A DNA stretch of 64,000 nt from Arthrobacter sp. zg-Y1110 (GTDB lineage: Bacteria; Actinomycetota; Actinomycetes; Actinomycetales; Micrococcaceae): assembly GCF_025244865.1 (NCBI RefSeq), contig NZ_CP104272.1, positions 1,302,001-1,366,000 of the forward strand, given 5' to 3'. Shown in pieces: positions 1 through 12,907 of the stretch (positions are counted from its first letter, which is position 1; the number at the start of each line of letters is the position of its first letter). The notes beneath the pieces are model-generated. The model saw only the letters and a list, made by a program, of their open reading frames with translations. It did no database searches and was not told where the DNA came from. A program made the translations under genes and the position numbers.

Positions 1-134
1 GAACTACATAGTGGACGCGAGCATCTTAAAATATTAAGTGCAATTTCAGAAAAACCTGGTAGATCCGGGTGCCCCTTACAGGGTGCCTGGTGAGACCGTG
101 GTTTTCTCGATAGCGATAATAAATTGATCTTTTG
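1..134 (+). other. 16S-23S internal transcribed spacer (3' part)
   Basis: This is the end of the spacer before 23S rRNA; no tRNA gene is visible in it. Bases 1-24 (starting GAACTACATAGTGG) are complementary, apart from a small bulge and one mismatch, to 3334-3360 in the 23S-5S spacer. The two segments can therefore form the long stem that brackets 23S in the precursor and is normally cut by RNase III. The 16S gene lies outside the window. Confidence 0.8.
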
Positions 135-3270
<3,136 letters not shown>

Positions 3271-3333
3271 ACCAGCACCTGGACGGACACGACTTCAAAC
3301 GGTCCGTCAAAGTATAAAGGGTGTTGTTAGATC

Positions 3334-3360
3334 ATGCTGCTTGCGTCCACTATGTGGTTC
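3334..3360 (+). other. Right arm of 23S precursor processing stem
   Basis: This segment of the 23S-5S spacer is the reverse complement of bases 1-24 with a few bulged or mismatched positions. Paired together, they enclose the entire 23S sequence, as expected for an RNase III processing stem. The rest of the 3271-3544 spacer shows no gene. Confidence 0.7.
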
Positions 3361-3544
3361 CCGGACAACAACCGTTGGTTGCTGCCCTGGAACACTGAAT
3401 CCTTGCCCCTTGTCCAGGGGGCGGGTTCACAATTTACCGCACTGCCGGCACCCCTCATTGCGAGGTGGTTCCGGGACGTGTTGTAACCATTGTTTTCCCC
3501 ACGCATACCCTGTTTTTAGCGGGTGTGTGGTGCGGGTAGAAGGG

Positions 3545-3661
3545 TTACGGCGGTCATAGCGTGGGGGAAACGCCCGGTCCCATTCCGAACCCGGAAGCTA
3601 AGACCCACAGCGCCGATGGTACTGCATCCGGGAGGATGTGGGAGAGTAGGTCACCGCCGGA
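3545..3661 (+). rRNA. rrf: 5S ribosomal RNA
   Basis: About 117 nt. It starts TTACGGCGGTCATAGCG and ends CACCGCCGGAC, with the internal CCCATTCCGAACCCGGAAG signature of loops B and C. The 5' and 3' ends pair (ACGGCGGT with ACCGCCG) to close helix I. It is the third gene of the rRNA operon and is followed within 20 bases by a terminator hairpin. Confidence 0.96.
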
Positions 3662-3676
3662 CAATAATTGAAGGTT

Positions 3677-3708
3677 GAGCCCGTACCAGTGTTGGTACGG
3701 GCTCTTCC
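3677..3708 (+). terminator. rRNA operon terminator
   Basis: Perfect 12-13 bp stem (GAGCCCGTACCA / TGGTACGGGCTC) with a very small loop, followed by TTCCTGTTT. It lies directly after 5S rRNA and fits an intrinsic terminator. Confidence 0.85.
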
Positions 3709-3867
3709 TGTTTAACCCGCAGGACCTGCCAGGGATGCCGAAACGGCGGGGTCGGCGTCGTGCCCCGTACCTGGACCTTGGATGCCCGGCTGCGTTGGTG
3801 TCGAGACTCACTCACCAACAGGGCGTCAATGAGGCCGGCGGAATCGGCGCCAGGCAGCACACTGCAC

Positions 3868-3986
3868 TAGAATTACCCAGAGGCATGATCGCCTCCCATA
3901 ACTTTTACATCTTCATTACAGGTACATAGTGACGAGCGACTGCAGTAATTCCGTTGGTCGGCTCACGACGAGAGGAACTCAGCAGC
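3868..3986 (+). promoter_or_regulatory. Probable promoter and leader of the RD-repeat/tlyA operon
   Basis: A TAGAAT box at 3868-3873 is the best -10 candidate for the genes starting at 3987. The leader that follows contains a small inverted repeat, GAGGC-N6-GCCTC (3880-3895). The earlier part, 3705-3867, shows no convincing gene on either strand. Confidence 0.4.
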
Positions 3987-6179
3987 ATGTCAGAGCAAGA
4001 TAACAGGGATCAGCGGGGCAGCGACGCAAACAACGCAGCCCGGAACAGCAACTCGTCAGACCGACGCGATGACCGCGGCCGTCCCGCCACGAATGACCGT
4101 AACGCGCCCAAGCGCTTTGAAGATCGCAAGCCGTCGTTCGGCGGCCGTCCCGCTCGTGACGGCGAACGTAAGTCTTTCGGAGACCGCGGAGCAGCCGGTA
4201 AGCCGTATTCGAAGGATCGCAAGCCGTCCTTCGGCGATCGTCCCGCACGAAGCGGCGATGACCGCCGTCCCGCACGCGACGGTGAACGTAAGCCCTTCTC
4301 TGAGCGAAGCGGCGAGCGTAAGCCCTTCGGCGACCGCAGCGATCGCAAGCCGTCGTTCGGCGGCGACGATCGTCGTCCTGCCCGTGACACCGAAGGCCGG
4401 ACCCCCTTCAGCGATCGTTCTGACCGGAATGACCGTGCCAGCCGGGGGAGCGATGACCGTCGTCCGCCGCGTGATGGTGAACGGAAGTCGTTTGGTGATC
4501 GTGGGGATCGTAAGCCGTTCTCGCGCGATGATCGTCCGCAGCGTGATTCCCGTCCGCCGCGCGATGGTGAGCGTAAGCCGTTCGGTGACCGCGGAGACCG
4601 CAAGCCGTCGTTCGGCGGCGATGACCGTCGTCCCGCACGCGATGGTGAGCGGAAGCCGTTCTCCCGTGATTCCCGGCCGCCGCGTGATGGTGAGCGGAAG
4701 TCCTTCGGTGACCGCGGCGATCGTAAGCCGTTCTCGCGCGATGATCGTCCCCAGCGTGACAGCCGTCCGCCGCGCGATGGTGAGCGTAAGCCTTTCGGTG
4801 ACCGCGGCGATCGTCCGCAGCGTGATTCCCGTCCGCCGCGCGATGGTGAGCGTCGTTCCTTTGGTGATCGCGGTCCGTCCGCTGAGCGTAAGCCTTTCGG
4901 TGACCGCGGAGACCGCAAGCCGTCGTTCGGCGGCGATGACCGCCGTCCCGCACGCGACGGTGAGCGGAAGCCGTTCTCCCGCGATTCCCGTCCGCCCCGT
5001 GATGGTGAGCGGAAGTCCTTCGGTGACCGCGGCGATCGTAAGCCGTTCTCCCGCGATGATCGTCCCCAGCGTGACAGCCGTCCGCCGCGTGACGGTGAGC
5101 GGAAGCCCTTCGGCGACCGCCCCTCACACGGTTCCGACCGTCCGTCGTTCCGCCGTGATGACGCCCCGGCAGCACCTCGTCCCCGTAATGCCAAGGACCT
5201 GCGCAGCGCCAACCGGCCCGACCGCGAACGCTCACCGGAAATCGATGAGGACGTTACAGGGCAGGAGCTGGACAAGGTCACCCGTGCCCAGCTGCGCAAC
5301 TTGGAGGAAGTAAACAGCGAGTGGGTCGCCAAGCACCTGGTGATGGCCGGTCGCTTGATTGACGACGAGCCTGAGCTGGCTTTCCAGCACGCACTGGCCG
5401 CCAGCCGACGAGGCGGACGCATGGCAGTGGTCCGCGAAGCTGTCGGCCTGACCGCCTATGCAGCCGAGCACTTCGGTGAAGCCCTGCGCGAGTTCCGCAC
5501 CTACCGCCGGATCAGCGGCTCCAATGCCTACCTGCCGATGATGGCCGACTGCGAACGCGGTCTGGGCCACCCGGAAAAGGCACTGGACATGGCCCGGTCC
5601 GACGACGCCAAGGACCTGGACACCGCCGGTCAGGTAGACCTCGCCATCGTCGTCTCCGGCGCCCGCATGGACATGGGCCAGTTCGACGCTGCTGTTGCCG
5701 CACTGGAGATCCCGCAGCTGGACCGTAACCGGGCCTTCTCCTACAGCCCCCGGCTGTTCCGTGCGTACGCGGACGCCCTGGAGGTTGCCGGCCGCAACGA
5801 AGAAGCACAGAAGTGGCAGAAGCAGGCCCTGCGGGCTGACGAAGCCCTGGGCTTCGGCGACTTTGCAGAGCCGGAAATCTTCGACCTGGTCCCTGAGGAA
5901 GAAGAACGCCCCAAGCGCCGTCCCGAGGCCCGCGAGGACCGCTCCGGCGCCTACTTCGCACCGGCCGAGGAAGCCCCGAAGGACAACCTCGACCCGTCCG
6001 ACGACATCGACGCGCTGCCCAGCGACGAGCAGGAAAACCTGCTCACCGAGGACAGCGACGTCAATGACGACGGCGAGGCCGTGGAAGTCGTAGTCTCGGA
6101 CTTCGATTACGACGATGAGGACGAGGAAACCCCTCATGAAGACGCCGACGAGACGGAGCAGCAGCGCACTGATGGCTAA
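3987..6179 (+). CDS. TPR-like protein with long RD-rich disordered N-terminus (Rv1691-type)
   Basis: 730 residues starting at ATG 3987, with AGAGG about 11 bases upstream. Residues about 20-425 are almost entirely Arg/Asp/Gly/Ser/Pro/Lys in repeated modules (RPARDGERKPFG, DRKPSFGGDDRR, SRDDRPQRDSRP). This highly charged, intrinsically disordered region resembles RNA-binding or condensate-forming tails. Residues about 430-640 form a helical, TPR-like domain (RAQLRNLEEVNSEWVAKHL, FQHALAASRRGGRMAVVREA, YADALEVAGRNEEAQKWQKQ), followed by a very acidic tail rich in D/E. By position it corresponds to Rv1691, the TPR protein that precedes the phosphatase and tlyA in M. tuberculosis. The gene contains a near-identical duplication at 315-nt spacing. 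Its stop overlaps the next start by 8 bases. Molecular function is unknown. Confidence 0.85.
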   Translation: MSEQDNRDQRGSDANNAARNSNSSDRRDDRGRPATNDRNAPKRFEDRKPSFGGRPARDGERKSFGDRGAAGKPYSKDRKPSFGDRPARSGDDRRPARDGERKPFSERSGERKPFGDRSDRKPSFGGDDRRPARDTEGRTPFSDRSDRNDRASRGSDDRRPPRDGERKSFGDRGDRKPFSRDDRPQRDSRPPRDGERKPFGDRGDRKPSFGGDDRRPARDGERKPFSRDSRPPRDGERKSFGDRGDRKPFSRDDRPQRDSRPPRDGERKPFGDRGDRPQRDSRPPRDGERRSFGDRGPSAERKPFGDRGDRKPSFGGDDRRPARDGERKPFSRDSRPPRDGERKSFGDRGDRKPFSRDDRPQRDSRPPRDGERKPFGDRPSHGSDRPSFRRDDAPAAPRPRNAKDLRSANRPDRERSPEIDEDVTGQELDKVTRAQLRNLEEVNSEWVAKHLVMAGRLIDDEPELAFQHALAASRRGGRMAVVREAVGLTAYAAEHFGEALREFRTYRRISGSNAYLPMMADCERGLGHPEKALDMARSDDAKDLDTAGQVDLAIVVSGARMDMGQFDAAVAALEIPQLDRNRAFSYSPRLFRAYADALEVAGRNEEAQKWQKQALRADEALGFGDFAEPEIFDLVPEEEERPKRRPEAREDRSGAYFAPAEEAPKDNLDPSDDIDALPSDEQENLLTEDSDVNDDGEAVEVVVSDFDYDDEDEETPHEDADETEQQRTDG
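4569..5115 (+). repeat. Internal tandem duplication, about 315-nt period
   Basis: About 235 bases starting at 4569 recur almost unchanged starting at 4884, exactly 315 bases (105 codons) later. Both copies encode the same run of RD/GER modules (about 75 residues). Shorter copies of the same modules fill the rest of 4130-5130. Such near-identity at DNA level indicates recent slippage or recombination, so copy number probably varies between strains. Confidence 0.85.
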
Positions 6180-7170
6180 TCCTTCACTGGTCTCCGGTTA
6201 CGACGCGGTCTTTTCCGATCTGGACGGCGTTGTCTACGCCGGACCGCACGCGATTCCGGGGGCCGTGGAGGCCCTCGGCAGGCTGGCTGATGAATCGGTC
6301 CAGCTTGCCTACATCACCAACAACGCATCGCGCTCCTCGGAAACTGTTGCCGACCACCTGCGCGAACTCGGAGCACCCGCCACCGCGGAAAACGTGTTCG
6401 GGTCCGCGCAGGCGGGTGCGGAGCTCCTGGCAACCAAGGTTGCCCCGGGAGCCAAGGTCCTGGTCACCGGCAGCGCGACCCTGGCCGCCGCCGTCGACGC
6501 GGTGGGCATGGTGCGCGTTGCCTCAGCCGACGACGCTCCCGACGCCGTTATCCAGGGGTTTGATCCCTCCCTGGGATGGGCCGACCTGGCTGAGGCGGCC
6601 TTCGCCGTAGGACGCGGAGCTGTCTGGGTGGCCACGAACACGGATCTCTCCATCCCACAGGCCCGCGGCATTGCGCCCGGCAACGGGACACTGGTGGCCG
6701 CCGTCGGCTCCGCCACGGGTCGGGTTCCTTTTGTTGCCGGCAAGCCTGAAGCTCCGCTGTTTACGACGGCGGCACGCCACCTGGACGTTCACCGCCCTCT
6801 GGTGGTGGGGGACCGGCTGGACACGGACATCCTGGGCGGCACCAATGCCGGTTTCGATACCGCGCTGGTACTCACCGGCGTCGACACCCCGCTGACGGCG
6901 CTGGCCGCACGGACGCAGGAGCGGCCCGTGTACCTCATTGAGAACCTCGAAGCGCTGTTTGAACCGTATCCGGTACCCGTTTTCGAGAGCGGGCAGTACC
7001 GCTGCGGCGCAGCTGCCGCCTGGGTGGAGGACACCGCTCTGGTCATTGCCGGCGATTCCTCGGACCTGGACAGCTGGCGCGCCGGCTGCGCCGCCTGGTG
7101 GGCCGCCTTCCCGGAGTTGGAATCGGCCCAGGCTCCCGAGATCCGCTGGACTGTCACCGCCCGCGGTTAG
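6172..7170 (+). CDS. HAD-superfamily IIA (NagD-like) phosphatase, possible glycerol-3-phosphate phosphatase
   Basis: 332 residues. ATG 6172 overlaps the previous stop, suggesting translational coupling. HAD motif I is DLDGVV with nucleophile Asp16 and acid/base Asp18. Motif II is ITNNAS with Thr49. The motif III Lys lies in GKPEAP near residue 190, and motif IV in GDRLDTDILGG near 213. The NagD-type cap sits between motifs II and III. In M. tuberculosis the gene in the same position (Rv1692) is described as a D,L-glycerol 3-phosphate phosphatase acting in lipid turnover. That substrate is inferred here from synteny. The C-terminal 70 residues (after YLIENLEALF) form an additional domain as in Rv1692-type proteins. 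Confidence 0.88.
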   Translation: MANPSLVSGYDAVFSDLDGVVYAGPHAIPGAVEALGRLADESVQLAYITNNASRSSETVADHLRELGAPATAENVFGSAQAGAELLATKVAPGAKVLVTGSATLAAAVDAVGMVRVASADDAPDAVIQGFDPSLGWADLAEAAFAVGRGAVWVATNTDLSIPQARGIAPGNGTLVAAVGSATGRVPFVAGKPEAPLFTTAARHLDVHRPLVVGDRLDTDILGGTNAGFDTALVLTGVDTPLTALAARTQERPVYLIENLEALFEPYPVPVFESGQYRCGAAAAWVEDTALVIAGDSSDLDSWRAGCAAWWAAFPELESAQAPEIRWTVTARG

Positions 7171-7248
7171 GCTTCCAAGAGAAGCTCCGTTCATCATTTA
7201 CGCATTCACCGTCAATGCATCCAGCATGCAACCGCAGGAGGAAGACCG

Positions 7249-7473
7249 ATGCCTGAATCCCAGCCGTCAAAGCCATGGCCGCAGACACCGGTCTCCACGG
7301 ACGACGCCGCCGTCGATTCCCTGCTCGACGCCCTCGATCCGCTGGGTGCCCAGCCCGTGGCCGGCCACGCAGCGGTCTACCGGGAGCTGCACGATGCCCT
7401 GCTCACCGAACTGAACACCGAACCCCCGGCAGCGCCACCGGCGCCCGGCGACCACCTCGGGACTGCAGGCTAG
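7249..7473 (+). CDS. Small conserved protein between HAD phosphatase and tlyA (Rv1693-type)
   Basis: 74 residues, with a strong Shine-Dalgarno (CAGGAGGAAG) just before ATG 7249. It is acidic and Ala/Pro-rich, with one predicted helix (DAAVDSLLDALDPLG and AVYRELHDALLTELN), no cysteines and no membrane segment. It occupies the same slot as the short gene Rv1693 and ends 2 bases before the tlyA start, so it is probably co-translated. Function unknown. Confidence 0.75.
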   Translation: MPESQPSKPWPQTPVSTDDAAVDSLLDALDPLGAQPVAGHAAVYRELHDALLTELNTEPPAAPPAPGDHLGTAG

Positions 7474-7475
7474 GC

Positions 7476-8348
7476 ATGCCCAGGCTCGACCAGGAACTCG
7501 TCACCCGAGGACTCGCCCGCTCCCGGACCCAGGCCGCCAAGCTGATTGCCGCAGGGCGGGTGCTGCGCGCCGGGAAACCCGCCGTCAAACCGTCGGCACC
7601 GGTGGATGCCGGCGAACGCCTTGTGGTGCTCGACGACGGTCTGCCGGACTATGTCAGCCGCGCCGGGCACAAGCTGGCCGGCGCACTTGCTGCCTTCCCT
7701 GCCGTGCAGCCGAACGGACTGCGCTGCCTGGACGCCGGCGCCTCCACCGGAGGCTTCACCGACGTCCTGCTCCGCTCCGGCGCCGCACACGTGGCCGCCG
7801 TCGACGTCGGGCACGGGCAGCTGGTGGAACCGCTGCGGCAGGATCCCCGGGTCAGTGTCTACGAGGGCATGAATGTGCGTTACCTCGACCCGGCGGACAT
7901 CGGGGGGACCGTTGACCTGACGGTGGCGGATCTGTCGTTCATCTCCCTGACGATGGTCGTTGGACCGTTGGCGGCCGCCACCCGCCCCGGCGGAAGCCTG
8001 CTGCTGATGGTGAAACCCCAGTTCGAGGTGGGGCGTGAGAGGCTGGACCGGACGGGGGTCGTCACCGATCCGCTCCAGCACCGCTCGGCCGTAACGTCCG
8101 TAGCGGCGGCTGCGCTCGGTGCGGGGTTGGACATCGCAGGCATTGCACCAAGCCCGCTTCCCGGCCAGAACGGCAACGTGGAGTTCTTTATGTGGCTGCA
8201 GGTGCCCCGGCAGCACTCCGCCTCCACAGCTGACCAAACCGCGGGAAGCGAGCATGGCGCCGGCCCGTCGCCGGCCGCTGCCGCCGCCGAACTGGTAGAT
8301 ACGGCGTTTGCCGGGTTTGCGGAGCGGAAGCCCGCCGTAGAAGACTGA
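7476..8348 (+). CDS. tlyA: TlyA-family rRNA 2'-O-methyltransferase
   Basis: 290 residues, ATG 7476. Residues 1-60 form an S4 RNA-binding domain (RLDQELVTRGLARSRTQAAKLIAAGRV). The rest is an FtsJ-like Rossmann methyltransferase with SAM motif DAGASTGGFTDVLL at about 86-99, then AVDVGHGQ and VADLSFISL. In mycobacteria TlyA methylates C1409 of 16S and C1920 of 23S rRNA, which is why its loss gives capreomycin resistance. The C1920 equivalent is base 2284 of this window. It is part of the tightly packed run that leads into NAD kinase and recN. Confidence 0.93.
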   Translation: MPRLDQELVTRGLARSRTQAAKLIAAGRVLRAGKPAVKPSAPVDAGERLVVLDDGLPDYVSRAGHKLAGALAAFPAVQPNGLRCLDAGASTGGFTDVLLRSGAAHVAAVDVGHGQLVEPLRQDPRVSVYEGMNVRYLDPADIGGTVDLTVADLSFISLTMVVGPLAAATRPGGSLLLMVKPQFEVGRERLDRTGVVTDPLQHRSAVTSVAAAALGAGLDIAGIAPSPLPGQNGNVEFFMWLQVPRQHSASTADQTAGSEHGAGPSPAAAAAELVDTAFAGFAERKPAVED

Positions 8349-8402
8349 CGGATGGGCATGCCGCAGGCATTCACCCGTAGGACGAAGAGGATGAAGACGG
8401 AC

Positions 8403-9446
8403 ATGAGCAGACGCATACTGGTTTTGGCCCACACCGGGCGGCGGGCCGCCATGACCGCTGCCCAGGAAGCCTGCACCCAGCTTCATTCCTCCGGACTTGT
8501 TCCGGTGATGCGGCGGAGCGACCTTGAAGACATCCAGGCCGAATACGGAGTGCTCACCGCCCCCACGGAAATCCTCGACGAGGATGTTGCACTGGACGAC
8601 GTAGACCTGGGCATGGTGCTTGGAGGCGACGGGACCATCCTGCGTGCCGCGGAACTGGTCCGCGGAACCAGCGTGCCCCTGCTGGGCGTAAACCTCGGAC
8701 ACGTAGGCTTCCTGGCCGAAAGTGAGCGTGCGGACCTCGCCCAGACCGTCCACTGGGTGGTGGAACGGGCCTACACGGTTGAAGAACGCATGACCATTGA
8801 CGTCAAGGTCTGGCTCGGCGGAGAACTCGTCGCCCGGACGTGGGCGTTGAACGAGGCAGCCGTGGAAAAGGCCGACCGCCAGCGGATGCTCGAAGTGGTC
8901 ATTGAAGTAGATGCCCGCCCCATCAGCTCCTTTGGATGCGACGGTGTCGTACTGGCCACGCCCACCGGCTCCACCGCCTACGCCTTCTCCGCCGGCGGCC
9001 CCGTGGTCTGGCCCGAGGTGGAAGCCCTGCTGCTGGCACCCATCAGCGCGCACGCTCTGTTCGCCAAGCCGTTGGTCGTGTCGCCGGCGTCCGTACTGGC
9101 GGTGGAGATCCTGACCCGTACCGACGCTGCCGGTGTGCTCTGGTGCGACGGCCGGCGAAGCGTCGATCTGCCGCCGGGATCACGCGTGGAGGTGACCCGG
9201 TCCAAGACACCCGTCCGCCTGGCACGCACGCATCTCACCCCGTTCTCGGAGCGGCTGGTCCGTAAGTTCCAGCTGCCCACCCACGGATGGCGCGGACCGG
9301 CTCCGGTACCCGCCGTCGGGACCCAGCTTAGCCCTGCAGTAGACCAGGCGGATCCTCGCGGGAACCGTGCCGACGGCGGCGCAGCAAATGCCCGGCCGGC
9401 AGCCAGGGACGCAGCAGTTTCGGACAGCGGAGGCATTGTCGAATGA
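8403..9446 (+). CDS. nadK: NAD kinase
   Basis: 347 residues from ATG 8403, placed 12 bases after GAAGAGG. An upstream in-frame ATG at 8391 touches that Shine-Dalgarno and is less likely. It phosphorylates NAD to NADP using ATP or polyphosphate. The signature GGDGTILRAAE is near residue 75, NLGHVGFLAE near 100, and the nucleotide-binding TPTGSTAYAFSAGGPVV block near 185. After about residue 295 comes an unusual 50-residue Ala/Gly/Pro-rich tail not needed for the fold. The stop overlaps the recN start (ATGA). Confidence 0.92.
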   Translation: MSRRILVLAHTGRRAAMTAAQEACTQLHSSGLVPVMRRSDLEDIQAEYGVLTAPTEILDEDVALDDVDLGMVLGGDGTILRAAELVRGTSVPLLGVNLGHVGFLAESERADLAQTVHWVVERAYTVEERMTIDVKVWLGGELVARTWALNEAAVEKADRQRMLEVVIEVDARPISSFGCDGVVLATPTGSTAYAFSAGGPVVWPEVEALLLAPISAHALFAKPLVVSPASVLAVEILTRTDAAGVLWCDGRRSVDLPPGSRVEVTRSKTPVRLARTHLTPFSERLVRKFQLPTHGWRGPAPVPAVGTQLSPAVDQADPRGNRADGGAANARPAARDAAVSDSGGIVE

Positions 9447-11164
9447 TTGAGGAAATCCGTATCCGGGACCTCGGTGTCATCACCGACGCCACCCTGGAAC
9501 TAGGCCCGGGGTTCACTGTGGTGACCGGTGAAACCGGCGCCGGCAAGACCATGGTCATTACCGCACTGGGACTGCTCCTGGGTGCACGTTCCGACGCCGG
9601 TGCCGTCCGCATTGGTGCCAAGTCCGCCGTCGCCGAGGCGCTCGTGCATGTGGATCCGCAGAGCGCAGCGGCCATCCGTGCGGCCGAGGCAGGAGCCGAA
9701 CTCGAAGAGTACGACGGCGCCGCCGAACTTACGCTGGTCCGTACCGTCAATGCAGACGGCCGCAGCCGTGCACATGTGGGCGGACGGTCGGCTCCGGTGG
9801 GCGTGCTGGCGGAAATCGGAGAGCATCTGGTGGTGGTCCATGGACAGACCGACCAGCTGCGCCTGAAGAGCGCTGCAGCCCAACGGGAGGCGCTGGACAA
9901 GTACGCCGGTTCCCCGCTTGCTGCCGAACTCGGCACCTACCGCGAGGATTACGCCCGCTGGCGGACTGCGGCAAAGGAACTCGCGGAACTGCGGGACCAG
10001 GCCCGGGACCGGCTGCGTGAAGCCGAATACCTGACTGCCGCGCTGGAGGAAATCGAAGCGGTGGATCCGCAGCCGGGGGAGGACGATTCCCTCAAGGCGG
10101 AGGCCATGCGCCTGAGCAACCTCGAGGAACTGCGCACCGCCGCGGTGAGCGCCCACGCGGCCCTGATCGCGGACGACTTCGCCGACGGCGGCGACGCCAC
10201 GTCGCTGGTGGACGCAGCCAAGCGGCAGCTGGAATCGGCAGGGGAGCACGATCCGGCCCTTGCCGCTTCCGGGCAGCGCCTGGCCGAGGTGGGATATATC
10301 CTGGCCGACATCGCCACCGAGCTTGCCAGCTACGGGGCTTCACTGGACTCCGAGGGACCGGAACGGCTGGCCGAGGTGGAGTCACGCCGGGCGGAACTGG
10401 CAGGCCTGGTCCGCAAATACGCCCCCTCGATCGACGGGGTCCTGGAGTGGAGCGGCGAAAGCGCCAAACGCCTCGCCGAACTCAGCTCCGACGATTCCCG
10501 GATCGAAGCCCTGGAGGCGGAGATCGGCGCCCTTGGCGAACGCCTGGCAACCCGCGGTGCGGCCCTGACCAAACTGCGGACCGAGGCGGCCGCGGAACTC
10601 GCCCAGCGGGTCAGTGACGAACTCACGGCCCTGGCGATGAAGGACGCCAACCTGGTCATCGAGGTGGAACCCACGGGGGAGCCGGGACCGCACGGCGCCG
10701 ACAGCATTTCCTTCCTGCTCGCACCGCATCCCGGTGCCCCGGCCCGCCCGCTGGGGAAGGGCGCGTCCGGCGGTGAACTCTCGCGCGTAATGCTGGCGAT
10801 CGAAGTGGTCCTGGCTGCGGTGGATCCGGTCCCCACCTTCATCTTCGACGAAGTGGATGCAGGCGTCGGCGGCAAGGCGGCGGTCGAGATCGGCCGCCGG
10901 CTGGCCATGCTGGCGAAGCATGTGCAGGTGATCGTCGTGACCCACCTTCCGCAGGTGGCTGCGTTCGCCGATCATCACATCCGCGTGATCAAAACCTCCA
11001 CGGCAGCCGACGACGGTTCGGGCGTCACCGCCAGCGACGTCCGGGTGCTGGGCCAGGAGGAGCGGATCAAGGAACTCGCCCGGATGCTTGCCGGGCAGGA
11101 GGATTCGGCGTCGGCCCGTGCCCACGCCGAGGAACTGCTGGATTCAGCGGGGCATCTTCAGTGA
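9443..11164 (+). CDS. recN: DNA repair protein RecN
   Basis: 573 residues, the usual family length. It is an SMC-like ATPase that acts at double-strand breaks during recombinational repair. Walker A is GETGAGKT with Lys35. The ABC signature [11 protein letters not shown] and Walker [13 protein letters not shown] lie near residues 430-480, and between them is a long Glu/Ala/Leu/Arg-rich helical region forming the coiled-coil arms. The start is translationally coupled to nadK. Confidence 0.94.
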   Translation: MIEEIRIRDLGVITDATLELGPGFTVVTGETGAGKTMVITALGLLLGARSDAGAVRIGAKSAVAEALVHVDPQSAAAIRAAEAGAELEEYDGAAELTLVRTVNADGRSRAHVGGRSAPVGVLAEIGEHLVVVHGQTDQLRLKSAAAQREALDKYAGSPLAAELGTYREDYARWRTAAKELAELRDQARDRLREAEYLTAALEEIEAVDPQPGEDDSLKAEAMRLSNLEELRTAAVSAHAALIADDFADGGDATSLVDAAKRQLESAGEHDPALAASGQRLAEVGYILADIATELASYGASLDSEGPERLAEVESRRAELAGLVRKYAPSIDGVLEWSGESAKRLAELSSDDSRIEALEAEIGALGERLATRGAALTKLRTEAAAELAQRVSDELTALAMKDANLVIEVEPTGEPGPHGADSISFLLAPHPGAPARPLGKGASGGELSRVMLAIEVVLAAVDPVPTFIFDEVDAGVGGKAAVEIGRRLAMLAKHVQVIVVTHLPQVAAFADHHIRVIKTSTAADDGSGVTASDVRVLGQEERIKELARMLAGQEDSASARAHAEELLDSAGHLQ

Positions 11165-11214
11165 AGTCCCGCAGGAATCCAGACACAGGTCAAACCCGAA
11201 ACGACAAAAGGTGA

Positions 11215-11228
11215 TAGGCTCGAACTCC
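11215..11228 (+). promoter_or_regulatory. Candidate -10 box for a leaderless pyrG transcript
   Basis: TAGGCT at 11215-11220 lies 8 bases before GTG 11229. No Shine-Dalgarno is well placed for this start. The layout matches actinobacterial leaderless promoters. No clear -35 box is visible. Confidence 0.45.
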
Positions 11229-12905
11229 GTGGTGCAGCGATCAAATTCCAGGTTTCCCAAGTCGTCTTCTACGACCAAACACATCTTCGTCACCGGTGGC
11301 GTGGCGTCCTCACTTGGCAAGGGACTGACAGCGTCAAGTCTCGGCCATTTGTTGAGGTCGCGCGGCATAGCGGTGACCATGCAGAAGCTCGATCCGTATT
11401 TGAATGTGGATCCGGGCACAATGAACCCCTTCCAGCACGGCGAAGTCTTCGTGACCGACGACGGCGCCGAGACCGACCTCGACATCGGACACTACGAGCG
11501 GTTCCTTGATGAGAGCCTCGACGGTTCCGCCAACGTAACCACCGGCCAGGTGTACTCGACGGTCATCGCCAAGGAGCGCCGCGGCGAATACCTCGGCGAC
11601 ACGGTCCAGGTCATTCCTCACATCACCGACGAGATCAAGCGCCGGATGCGCCTGCCCTCCGAGGCGAAGAAGACCCCCGACGTCATCATCACCGAAATCG
11701 GCGGCACGGTGGGCGACATCGAGTCCCAGCCGTTCCTGGAAGCGGCCCGCCAGGTCCGCCAGGACATCGGGCGCAGCAACGTCTTCTTCCTGCATGTTTC
11801 CCTCGTGCCGTACATCGGCCCGTCGCAGGAACTGAAGACCAAGCCGACCCAGCATTCCGTGGCCGCCCTGCGGTCCATCGGCATCCAGCCGGACGCGATT
11901 GTCATCCGTTCGGACCGTCCGGTGCCCGATGCCATGCGCAACAAGATCGGCCGCATGTGCGACGTCGATGTTGATGCCGTCATCGGCTGCCCGGATGCCC
12001 CGAGCATCTACGACATCCCCAAGACCCTTCACTCCCAGGGCCTGGACGCGTACATCGTCCAGCACCTGGACCTGAAGTTCAAGGACGTCAACTGGACCAA
12101 GTGGGACCGCCTGCTTGAATCCGTGCACAACCCGAAGCACCACGTGGACATTGCCCTCGTGGGCAAGTACGTGGATCTGCCGGACGCCTACCTGTCGGTT
12201 ACCGAAGCACTGCGTGCCGGCGGCTTCGCCAACAAGGCCAAGGTCAATATCCGCTGGGTGCCCTCGGATGACTGCGATACCCCCGAAGGTGCAGCCAAGG
12301 CCCTGGCCGGCGCGGACGCCATCTGCGTTCCCGGCGGCTTCGGTATCCGCGGCCTCGAGGGCAAGCTCGGCGCCCTGACCTACGCCCGTGAGAACAAGCT
12401 TCCGACGCTGGGCCTGTGCCTTGGCCTGCAGTGCATGGTCATTGAATACGCCCGCAACGTGGTTGGCCTGGAAGGCGCTTCCTCCTCCGAGTTCGAACCG
12501 GATACCCAGTACCCGGTTATCGCCACCATGGCCGAGCAGAAGGACATTGTTGCCGGCGGCGGCGACATGGGAGGCACCATGCGCCTGGGCCTGTGGGACG
12601 CGAAGCTGGAACCGGAATCCGTGGTTGCCAAGACCTACGGCAAGACGGAGGTGGCCGAGCGCCACCGCCACCGCTACGAGGTCAACAACCAGTACCGCGA
12701 CCAGATTGCCGACGCCGGCCTGGTGTTCTCCGGAACCACCACTGACGGCGGCCTGGTGGAGTTCGTCGAGCTTCCGGCCGATGTGCACCCGTACTACGTG
12801 TCCACGCAGGCACACCCGGAGCTCAGCTCCCGTCCGACGCGTCCGCACCCGCTGTTCGCCGGACTCGTCAAGGCTGCCCTGGCCCACCAGAGCGGCAAGG
12901 CCTAG
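11229..12905 (+). CDS. pyrG: CTP synthase
   Basis: 558 residues if GTG 11229 is used; the open frame continues upstream without any further family sequence, and GTG 11232 is an alternative. It converts UTP and glutamine to CTP. The amidoligase domain contains the P-loop [17 protein letters not shown] (residues 23-39) and [15 protein letters not shown]. The class-I glutaminase domain carries [10 protein letters not shown] with the catalytic Cys near residue 396 and the terminal HPE triad. In M. tuberculosis pyrG (Rv1699) follows recN after two intervening genes, which are missing here. Confidence 0.95.
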   Translation: MVQRSNSRFPKSSSTTKHIFVTGGVASSLGKGLTASSLGHLLRSRGIAVTMQKLDPYLNVDPGTMNPFQHGEVFVTDDGAETDLDIGHYERFLDESLDGSANVTTGQVYSTVIAKERRGEYLGDTVQVIPHITDEIKRRMRLPSEAKKTPDVIITEIGGTVGDIESQPFLEAARQVRQDIGRSNVFFLHVSLVPYIGPSQELKTKPTQHSVAALRSIGIQPDAIVIRSDRPVPDAMRNKIGRMCDVDVDAVIGCPDAPSIYDIPKTLHSQGLDAYIVQHLDLKFKDVNWTKWDRLLESVHNPKHHVDIALVGKYVDLPDAYLSVTEALRAGGFANKAKVNIRWVPSDDCDTPEGAAKALAGADAICVPGGFGIRGLEGKLGALTYARENKLPTLGLCLGLQCMVIEYARNVVGLEGASSSEFEPDTQYPVIATMAEQKDIVAGGGDMGGTMRLGLWDAKLEPESVVAKTYGKTEVAERHRHRYEVNNQYRDQIADAGLVFSGTTTDGGLVEFVELPADVHPYYVSTQAHPELSSRPTRPHPLFAGLVKAALAHQSGKA

Positions 12906-12907
12906 CC

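Noticed and set aside
3651..3860. 69-residue minus-strand ORF downstream of 5S rRNA
   Set aside because: It overlaps the rRNA terminator, has no Shine-Dalgarno, and the product is not recognisable.
4010..5422. 470-residue antisense ORF and a 414-residue plus-strand ORF in another frame over the RD-repeat gene
   Set aside because: The Arg/Asp/Gly codon repeats leave all frames without stops. The products are themselves simple repeats, have no start signal, and the real frame continues into a conserved TPR-like domain.
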